Below, piece after piece: positions 1 to 6,700 of a stretch of DNA of 11,864 nt. The stretch covers positions 1 through 11,864 of the forward strand of contig JAGRCC010000813.1 of the NCBI GenBank assembly GCA_020433785.1. The letters are read 5' to 3'. The position numbers and the translations under genes were made by a program. Each line of letters starts with the position of its first letter. Within the stretch, counting starts at the first letter, position 1. Origin of the DNA: Anaerolineae bacterium. GTDB taxonomy: Bacteria > Chloroflexota > Anaerolineae > 4572-78 > J111. A model generated the notes under the pieces. It saw nothing but the letters and a program-made list of their open reading frames with translations. It searched no databases and was not told the DNA's origin.

Positions 1-85
1 TATATATTATCGTGAGAAAATAACGTTCGTTTTTATATTTATGTGTGATTTCCAGCGTAACTGTAGACGTGCGACACGTAAAAGA

Positions 86-170
86 TCTCAAAGAGAATGA
101 GACTGTCTCAGAAAAAATGGGACTGTGTCTCAAAGAGAATGAGACTGACATCTCAAAAATTACGAGACTA
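86..170. repeat. Array of four 20-bp imperfect dyad repeats, probable IS end
   Basis: Four units of the form TCTCA-N10-GAGACTG follow one another at 86-105, 106-125, 128-147 and 151-170. The first and third are identical (TCTCAAAGAGAATGAGACTG); the second and fourth are degenerate. Each unit is itself a short dyad (TCTCA facing TGAGA). The array lies just beyond the 3' end of a decayed transposase, so the simplest reading is a set of subterminal transposase-binding sites at the end of the insertion element. That role is inferred. The spacers of 0, 2 and 3 bases rule out a CRISPR array. Confidence 0.6.
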
Positions 171-205
171 TCCTTATCAAGTTTGCCATCTTTGTTTTGG
201 TTCAG

Positions 206-247
206 CGTAAATTGGAGTAAGGTCCGCTTAAATTGGAGGCACCAGTG
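206..247. repeat. Two 21-bp tandem repeats next to the IS remnant
   Basis: Two adjacent 21-base units, 206-226 and 227-247, share the core TAAATTGGAG. Read on the minus strand they give CTCCAATTTA followed by a GACC or GAACC box. They sit about 40 bases beyond the end of the transposase remnant. From memory, similar short direct repeats occur at the ends of IS3-type elements with this kind of transposase, so they are probably part of the element's terminus. This was not checked against a database. Confidence 0.5.
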
Positions 248-285
248 TTGATGATTGCTCAGGGAGGATAAGAACAAACTCACGC

Positions 286-666
286 TCATTCATCAAATTT
301 TCCAACTGATGTTGCCCAATAACAACGTCGTGCTTGGCGAGCTTGGACCAATTTATGATACCGTTGGGCCCAGATTTCAGCCTTGCGACCAGCTAATGTG
401 ATATAGCCTATGGCGTAATAAGCCGCTCATTGTTGTAAGAGGCCACAAAAGCAGCGACTAAGTGGCGCGCATCGGCTAGGGACAGCGGGGTGCCAGGTCG
501 GATACATTCCCCTTTGAGGGTCTGATACTAGCGTTCGAGTTTGCCATTACTCTGGGGATAGCCGGGCGATGTGCGGATGTGGGTCATGCCACGCGATTGA
601 ATAAAGACTTTGAAGTCGTTAACCACAAACGGAAGGCCATTGTCGGAGATAAGTTGGTCATAGCCT
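286..666 (-). pseudogene. IS3-family transposase remnant (C-terminal half of the integrase core)
   Basis: The minus strand encodes the last part of a DDE (rve) integrase core. It begins near LISDNGLPF, which holds the second catalytic Asp, and continues through GMTHIRTSPGYPQSNGKLER and TLKGECIRPGTPLSL, a pattern typical of IS3-type OrfB proteins. After a frameshift it resumes with AIGYIT, LAGRKAEIW and a basic C-terminal helix. The damage is visible. A TAG at 528-530 replaces what is normally a Trp codon after LER. The frame changes near 411-420. About four residues are missing between YIT and LAGR. The whole N-terminal half, including OrfA and the first catalytic Asp, is absent; the remnant stops abruptly about five bases from the stop codon of the 2H-like gene. 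It cannot make an active enzyme. Confidence 0.85.
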
Positions 667-671
667 TTCAA

Positions 672-1403
672 TTACAGAGTGTACCTACCGGGTGATATCG
701 TGGAGAGGATGCCCAGTTCTCTGAGCAAATCATTCGAAGTGAGAACATTTGCTTTGCCCAAGTTAAATTCAACTTTTCCCACAATCTGACTTAGGGTCCG
801 GTTAGCGTAGTGGACTAGCCAGATCTGCCGTACCATCACCGAGCCGATATATGTTTCTGCGAGTTCAGTCAGAGCGGCTTCAAGAAGAACAATTTCTTCA
901 TTAGTGGCAAAGGGTCGAGCAGTGTTAAAGTAGCCAATGGCAACATGCAGACCGTTGAAATGTTTTGGCTGATCGAACTCGGGATGCCTATTTAGGATAG
1001 AGGTTAATTGCCGGCTGAAAGTGTTCTCAACAATCAGGACAAAGCCGTGATCGCTGATGCGTACCCCGGCTAGTTCGAGGGAGAAAGGGGGATGTCGGGA
1101 AAAGAAATTGATCAAATCATAGCTGAACCGTTGGAAATCAATGGGCATCTCTTCCTGCTGCAAGGCGGGATAATCTCGATATCGTCCCCGCATAGGTGCG
1201 ACCAGAGTAGCATGCAGATGGTCCAGACCATACCAGGCGAAACGACCTGGCGTCACAGATTCCAGCTGCTGTTGGATCTGCTGAATCCGATGGCTTATAT
1301 CGTCAGGAAAGGGTAAGCCAATAGCTAGCGTTAGACCGTAGCTAGCGGCAGTATTTTTGCGAATTGTCTGCCGAACCTTTTCTTCAAATAGGGCCAATTT
1401 CAT
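672..1403 (-). CDS. 2H phosphoesterase-like protein (2',5' RNA ligase / cyclic phosphodiesterase fold)
   Basis: The 243-residue protein has two His motifs about 90 residues apart, as in the 2H superfamily: HAT at 64-66 (in DHLHATLV) and HVA at 153-155 (in LHVAIGYF). Known 2H enzymes open or join 2',5' or 2',3'-cyclic phosphate bonds in RNA and nucleotides. The second motif has Ala where Ser or Thr is usual, so activity may be altered. I chose the ATG at 1403 because the strong AGGAGGAG at 1406-1413 lies just before it. A longer reading from 1448 would run back into the upstream gene. The Shine-Dalgarno touches the stop codon (1412-1414) of the HD gene, which indicates translational coupling. 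The C-terminus abuts the IS remnant, so a few native residues may have been lost. There is no signal peptide; it is likely cytosolic. Confidence 0.6.
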   Translation of the reverse strand: MKLALFEEKVRQTIRKNTAASYGLTLAIGLPFPDDISHRIQQIQQQLESVTPGRFAWYGLDHLHATLVAPMRGRYRDYPALQQEEMPIDFQRFSYDLINFFSRHPPFSLELAGVRISDHGFVLIVENTFSRQLTSILNRHPEFDQPKHFNGLHVAIGYFNTARPFATNEEIVLLEAALTELAETYIGSVMVRQIWLVHYANRTLSQIVGKVEFNLGKANVLTSNDLLRELGILSTISPGRYTL

Positions 1404-1411
1404 CGCTCCTC

Positions 1412-2128
1412 CTACACTTCCGCACCGCTTTGCTCTTCCCGTGACCAAACACTTTGGAGCCAGCGCCGGTAATAGTCAATCACCGCCTCATATTTTTCTG
1501 GACGAATCGTCTGTAAATGGCTGGTGAGCAAATCGCCGCAGGCCAGGAGCAGCAATGGGCGCAGATGGTCCGTATGGCCCGTTTCAAAGCGACGTATCTG
1601 CTCTTGTTGCTGCGGTGCAGGCAAAGCCGCAGTTTTCTTGAACAAGTCATAGGGCTCGCCGTGCGCTTTAACAAGTTTAGTTACGAAGTCGATTTCTGCC
1701 AGGGTAAAGTCGAAGCGGGCGCAAATTACCGGAGCCAAGCGTGCCCCGATCGTCTCGTGATCTGGGCAACGGGTGGCGCCATCGGGCAGACGTCGCAGCG
1801 TGTCGGCCTTACCGATATCGTGAATTAAAGCGGTGAAACCCAGTAATTCCTGATTAGTATAGTTACTCGTAGAGTCTACGACGGCGTTCAGAAAGGCCGA
1901 CAAAGCCACCTCAGACAAATTGATGATTTTAAGCAATGAGGCCGGCAGTTGCTTCACCCAGTCAAAGAGGCGTAATGATTGTTGAAAGGCGTCATCATTG
2001 TGCCAGTCGTTTTGCTCAATCACATAGCGCAAAGCCTCAAGTTCGGGTAGGGTTTGGGCTAAGTCGTGATCCTCGGGAGCAATCATACGCCAACGCTTAT
2101 GTTGACCAGCCTGGTTCACGTTGGGCAT
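1412..2128 (-). CDS. HD-domain metal-dependent phosphohydrolase
   Basis: This 238-residue protein has an HD domain over roughly residues 40-215. Visible metal-ligand candidates are H103-D104 in LIHDIGK, H124 in CPDHE, H156 in KAHGE and D199 in ACGDLLTSH; H43 in DWHNDD may be the first His. The layout recalls the HD region of bacterial CCA-adding enzymes, where it has 2',3'-cyclic phosphodiesterase, 2'-nucleotidase and phosphatase activity. No nucleotidyltransferase domain is present here, and the substrate cannot be read from sequence. The start at 2128 is the first Met after an in-frame stop at 2144-2146, with a modest AAGG five bases ahead. Met15 (2086) is an alternative but has no ribosome site. 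It is coupled to the downstream 2H gene, suggesting a shared pathway in RNA-end or cyclic-phosphate processing (inference). Confidence 0.75.
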   Translation of the reverse strand: MPNVNQAGQHKRWRMIAPEDHDLAQTLPELEALRYVIEQNDWHNDDAFQQSLRLFDWVKQLPASLLKIINLSEVALSAFLNAVVDSTSNYTNQELLGFTALIHDIGKADTLRRLPDGATRCPDHETIGARLAPVICARFDFTLAEIDFVTKLVKAHGEPYDLFKKTAALPAPQQQEQIRRFETGHTDHLRPLLLLACGDLLTSHLQTIRPEKYEAVIDYYRRWLQSVWSREEQSGAEV

Positions 2129-2235
2129 GTAAACCTTACAGCCTCAAGTGATTCTCGGACGACTTCGTTCTGCACTGACGTTTGCCAGATCAAATAACTC
2201 CGATAGTTCTCAATCGTCAACAGGGTGATTCTCAT
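2116..2235 (-). CDS. Possible small ORF, 39 residues, unknown
   Basis: An ATG at 2235, nine bases after the stop of the pilin-like gene, opens a frame of 39 codons that ends in TGA at 2116-2118, overlapping the start of the HD gene by 13 bases. The peptide begins MRITLLTIENYRSYL and ends RFTCPT. There is no clear ribosome binding site; the only purine-rich stretch is weak. It could be translated by coupling and pass ribosomes on to the HD gene, or it could be a chance frame in a 116-base gap. I recognise no family. Confidence 0.2.
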   Translation of the reverse strand: MRITLLTIENYRSYLIWQTSVQNEVVRESLEAVRFTCPT

Positions 2236-2244
2236 TACTCGGTC

Positions 2245-2871
2245 TCACCCATTTCCCTTGCTCACCGTAATAGCGTCTAGTTCCGAAATTCCAGCAGGGA
2301 GCTCTGCCCGTAAATAGCCAGGGTAATGATGAGTTTCACAGCCAGACTGCAACCACCGTTTGAATTCCAGGCTAGCTTCGCTATCTGTGTCGGTCACGAC
2401 GGCTACAACATCGTACTGCTGCGGCGGCCCGCCAAAGTTAACCGTGGTTGTCCACGTATCTTCCATTATCGTTGCGGGTAGCTGTTGACAAGGATCAGGA
2501 GTCTGGGGATAGTACTTTGAATCAGTTGGAAAGATCAAAACCCAGATTTCCCTGCCCGTCAAATTGCCATCGTAGGTACCACTGACCGTGATAGATGGAC
2601 TGAGCCCGTCGTCGCAATGTTGGGGAGAGGTAATCTGGACCGTTACATCGAATAACGAACGGGCAAGCAATGGCCGTTCTGAATGACACGAAGGTAGTGG
2701 CTCAGTAGCGCAGGGCGCTTCTGGGTTGGTCATGGTGCAAACTATTTCTACGAACTTGTCAGAATAAATCCGGCCAAGCAGACGTAAAATAAGGATAAGC
2801 CCAATAATTGTTACCAATACTAAGGTATATTCAGCCGTCCCTTGACCTTTTTCACGATCCCGAGATAACAT
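2245..2871 (-). CDS. Flp/type IV prepilin-like protein with Ig-like extracytoplasmic domain
   Basis: The 208-residue protein starts with a short charged leader and GQGTAEYTLVLV at residues 9-20. Cleavage after Gly9 would leave Glu14 at mature position 5, the hallmark of class III / Flp-type prepilins cut by a TadV-like peptidase. A hydrophobic helix covers about 15-33. The remainder (about 75-205) is a predicted beta-rich domain containing the IWVLIF and KYYPQ patterns and a YDVVAVVTD strand. The same domain occurs in the neighbour at 2916-3611. I chose the ATG at 2871, not the Met nine codons upstream, because it has a perfect AGGAGG five bases ahead and gives a normal short leader. Six or more cysteines suggest disulphides outside the membrane. 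No pilus assembly genes are in view, so it may be a pseudopilin or a surface protein using that anchor. The exact role is unknown. Confidence 0.6.
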   Translation of the reverse strand: MLSRDREKGQGTAEYTLVLVTIIGLILILRLLGRIYSDKFVEIVCTMTNPEAPCATEPLPSCHSERPLLARSLFDVTVQITSPQHCDDGLSPSITVSGTYDGNLTGREIWVLIFPTDSKYYPQTPDPCQQLPATIMEDTWTTTVNFGGPPQQYDVVAVVTDTDSEASLEFKRWLQSGCETHHYPGYLRAELPAGISELDAITVSKGNG

Positions 2872-2915
2872 CAGTTCCTCCTTTTCGTCCTCTAACATCT
2901 GTTCAAAATGTTAAA

Positions 2916-3611
2916 TCAATCTATAGTCTGAACGCTTATGCCCCCCTTTTCTGTAATAGCCAACTGGTTAAGTTGGGCTGCAATAATGCCGGTGTACGAT
3001 CCGCTTTGGCAGCCCTGCTTTATCAAGTCGCTCAAGAATTGACTTGCTGCTTCATCTGCCAACACCACCACCAGGTCGAACCATTCCGGCTTCCCCCCTT
3101 TTAGCCCTAAGTAGGCTGGTACCTGCCATCGCCCATTTAGCTGAAAGGGTGGCTCGCCCACACAGGCATTTGGCGACTGAATATAGTAACGAGAATTTGG
3201 GGCGTAAGCCAACACCCACAGGGTAACATTGGCGGGTGTTTCCGTATTGTCGCCGGAGACGGTAATGGGTGTCTCCGTTGGTAGCTCAGTTGTACAGTGG
3301 TTAGGTGTTCGAATCTTGACCTCCCCGGCAAAGTTGGCCGTACCTTGAAGTAACGGCCGGGTTGATTGATATTGGCAAGGGAGTCTTAGGACGATGGGCA
3401 GGAAGACTGTGTAACTAGCTGTCACATCCAAAAACGGTGATCTTGAGGCTATACTATCACTGTTTGGAAAGCCCTTAGCAATAGCCGTAGGTAGTCCGGT
3501 GAGAGTTGAGTAGACCAGAATGCCAAAGAGGCATGCTAAGGTCAGGAGGACCGTAATCGCACACCAATTACTTTGTTGCTTACTGTTCACTAATTGGGCT
3601 CCATCTCTCAT
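2916..3611 (-). CDS. Membrane-anchored extracytoplasmic Ig-like protein
   Basis: This 231-residue protein has one N-terminal hydrophobic helix at about residues 17-37, acting as an uncleaved signal anchor or signal peptide, then a low-complexity linker containing VFLPIVLRLPC, a segment style common in Chloroflexota secreted proteins. Residues about 95-228 form a beta-rich domain with LWVLAY, RYYIQ, an FDLVVVLAD strand and a GCQSGSYTG end. It is clearly paralogous to the domain in the next gene, 44 bases downstream. The start at 3611 follows AGGA at a long distance; a GTG at 3590 with GGAG eight bases upstream is a good alternative that would shorten the protein by seven residues. I recall this Ig-like domain from proteins of Chloroflexota and cyanobacteria but cannot name a function. 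The pair probably makes one envelope complex. Confidence 0.6.
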   Translation of the reverse strand: MRDGAQLVNSKQQSNWCAITVLLTLACLFGILVYSTLTGLPTAIAKGFPNSDSIASRSPFLDVTASYTVFLPIVLRLPCQYQSTRPLLQGTANFAGEVKIRTPNHCTTELPTETPITVSGDNTETPANVTLWVLAYAPNSRYYIQSPNACVGEPPFQLNGRWQVPAYLGLKGGKPEWFDLVVVLADEAASQFLSDLIKQGCQSGSYTGIIAAQLNQLAITEKGGISVQTID

Positions 3612-3788
3612 TAAGTAAGATTCCTATGCGCATCTCGGTCATAATCGTCTTAAGGGTGTTATAATCATAACAAAATTCCAACCCTTACATTTATAACATT
3701 GCATGTAGCTCTGATACCTTGTCGAAACCTGACTTGCGAGAAAACTCGTTGGAAGTTACACGATCCAACTTCAAAGTGTCATGACCAA
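3612..3788. other. Intergenic gap downstream of the giant STAND gene
   Basis: This 177-base gap separates the STAND gene from the two envelope-protein genes. It is AT-rich around 3650-3700. Small dyads lie near the STAND stop: CGAG/CTCG at 3737-3748, and two mutually exclusive stems sharing bases, GTTGGA/TCCAAC (3748-3769) and GAAGTT/AACTTC (3752-3772). None is followed by a T-run on the minus strand, so I do not call a terminator. I found no promoter with good spacing. The gap is long enough to separate two transcription units. Confidence 0.4.
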
Positions 3789-6700
3789 TTACTGTCCCAG
3801 GCAGATCCGTCTTTCCGTTGGCGATAATTGACGAGTTACTTGTCGCTTAGCAATGTCCATCAGGTCTGTATACCGGCTGTAGAAAAGTCGTACTGTATGA
3901 TCATAGGAGCCGCTAGCCAAACGGGCTCCGTCGGGGCTCCAGGCTACGCTAGTGACCCAATCAGTATGACCCGTTAAAACGGCAATAGCTATGGCTTTAT
4001 CAGCCTCTACTTTCCACAATCGCACTGTGCGATCATTTGCAGCGGCGGCGAGGTATCTCCCATCGGGACTCCATGCGATTTGGTTAATTAACCCATCGTG
4101 ACTAGGCAAAACCAAAGTATTCTGATTGGTCTCGACATCCCATAATTGGACCGTATTATCTTGTGAAGTAGAGGCGATTTGCCTGCCATTGGGGCTCCAT
4201 GCTACACTTGTGACCAAGAATTTGTGGCCCTCAAGCGTCGCGATGTTTTGACCTGTTTCAGCAGCCCACAATCGTAGCATACCATCATCGGAGCCGGAAG
4301 CAAGCTGTCTGCTATCAGGGCTCCACACTACGCTCGTGACAGATCCCTTGTGATCGCCTAACACAAATCTACTGCTGTGTGTCTTAGTATTCCACAACCG
4401 TACTGTACCATCATCGGATGCAGAAGCAAGGTACATCCCATTAGAACTCCACGCAACATCGTTAACTTGAGCCTTATGACCAGAAAGAGTGGCTATGTTT
4501 TGTCCCGTCTTGACATCCCAGAGATGCACAGCCCCATCAACTGAGGCAAAGGCTAGTTGTGATCCTTCGGGACTCCAGGCTACACTCAAGATAATATCAT
4601 CCTCTTTAATTAAGCGAACTGTGCTTAGTGTTGATGTGACATTCCAGATTCGTATGGTTTTATCTTGTGAGGCAGAGGCTAACTGTCTGCCATCCGGACT
4701 CCAACCAACATCAAGAACCAAATCTGTGTGGCCAGTTAATGTCGTTAAGCCCTCACCAGTTTCGGTATCCCACAGCCGCACCGTACCATCAGATGAAGCG
4801 GAAGCCAATTGGTCCAAGTTTGGTCTCCAGGCTACACGGGCTATATTACCACTATGACCATTCAGGACAGCTAAATTTTCCCCCGTTTGGGCATCCCACA
4901 ATTGTACCTCTCCTTTGATACAATTGAGGCCACCACTAAAGCCACTGCGCTCTAGGCAACCACCAGTAGCCAAGCGCGTTCCGTCAGGGCTCCAAGCTAC
5001 ACTACTAACCACAGATTTGTGACCCGTCAAGGTAACCAAACTCTTGCTAGTTTTAGGATCCCATATCCAGACTGTTTTATCAAAGGAAGCAGAAGCCAGT
5101 TTACTGCCGTCAGGACTCCAGGCGACATTCGTGACGTCAAGTTTGTGACCCTCTAGTATACCCTCGTTTTGACCCGTTTTGGCATTCCATACCTGTACAG
5201 TGTTATCGGAAGCGGAGGCAAGACGTGCGCCATCAGGACTCCAGGTAATGCTATTAACGACATGCGGATGGTGTAGTATGAAAGTGGCAGGTTCCATTGT
5301 TTCGACATTCCAGATACGCACCGTTCTATCATCAGACGCAGAGGCAAGTTTGCGACCATCAGGGCTCCAGGCGACATCGTTAATTTGAGCTGAATGCCTG
5401 ATGGTAACGACCATCCACTGTTTTGTCTCAACATTCCACAAGTACACAGAACCATCCGATAATCCAATAGCTAATTGAGTACCATCTGGCTGCCACGCCA
5501 GACTGCTAACTGCATCTGCCTGAGTCTTTAAGATGATACCTAATTGCTCCGTGTTCGCATCCCATAGTTGGATCGTCCCGTCGGACAGGGCTGATGCCAG
5601 CCAAACGCCATTGGGACTCCAGGCCACGTCATTAACTTTGCACGTTTTGGCTGAGTCCTTGCAGATGGGAAGTATGGTACGGACTCGCGATTTAGTTAAT
5701 GCTTCACGCAATACATTTTCTGCTTCAAAGGTGTGAGCCACAGTTATTGCTTCCATCGCACACAACAAGGCGCGCTCTGCATCGACCTCCAGTGGATCTT
5801 CAGCCTTTGCCGCTATTGCTCGAGACCAAGCAATGTTACGTTGGTGTTCGGCTTCCGATCGCTGTATCTCAGCTTCGGCCTTAGCTTCTTCTGCTTCGAG
5901 ACGACGGGCATCCGCAGTGGCTTGAGCATTGATGGCATTGTTGCGTTCCTGAAAAGCATTTAGGGCCAACCCTACAAAAATAATCACCGCTATCACCAGC
6001 CCAACAATAACCCCTTGCACTCGGCGTCGAGCGGTGACTCGTCTCACTGTCCGCGCCTCAGCACTGGCATCTAGGAATTCCTTTTCTAGCTTATTCATTT
6101 TATCGCCGTGAACCTTGTCCCACTCCTTAGCAACACCTAACCACGCACCGCGGTAGAGAAAATCCTTGTCCCGGTTGTTTTTATCCCACTCAACTGCCGC
6201 TTCAGTCAGTCGACGATGGGTGCGCAGGGCTTCTCGATCTTCTTCAATCCACCTCTGCAGCCGCGTCCAGCCCTGGATGAGAGCCTCGTGCGCAATCTCG
6301 ACAAATTGCTCTACTTCTGACCCCTTTCTACCTCCAATTATGACCAAACGAGCACTTGCCAAGGTCTCGACGACCGCTTCGACCGGGTGGCGTTCGCCCT
6401 CGGCTGGCATCAACGCCTGTCGCAGCGACCGGCGTCTGATATCTACAGTACCTTCCCCGGGTTGAGTCAGTCGCAACAGTACTCGACGACAGATTTTTTG
6501 TTGAGACTCATCGAACACATCATTATACACCGCTTCAGCGTGTTGCTCCAACGCTCCTTTTATCCCACCGATGTCTTTGTAAGCTGCGTGGGTCAGCAAC
6601 AGTCCTTTGCGACGCTCCCACAATTCGAGTAGGGTGTGCTGTAAGAGGGGCAGGCTACCCGGTCGATCCTTTATGTCGTGCAATAGTATTTCGACCAACC

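Noticed and set aside
86..170. Possible CRISPR array
   Set aside because: The repeats are separated by 0-3 bases, so there are no spacers, and two of the four copies are degenerate.
45..251. Open frame of 68 codons on the plus strand
   Set aside because: It runs straight through both repeat families, has no ribosome site and its peptide is made of repeated low-complexity segments; it is a by-product of the IS end.
1404..1448. N-terminal extension of the 2H-like protein to 1448
   Set aside because: It overlaps the end of the HD gene and encodes a sequence unlike the fold; the ATG at 1403 has a strong AGGAGG.
2872..2898. Upstream Met for the pilin-like protein
   Set aside because: The ATG at 2871 has a perfect ribosome binding site at correct spacing, and that site lies within the proposed extension.
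3737..3772. Possible terminator after the giant STAND gene
   Set aside because: Stems are only 4-6 base pairs, two are mutually exclusive, and no T-run follows on the minus strand.
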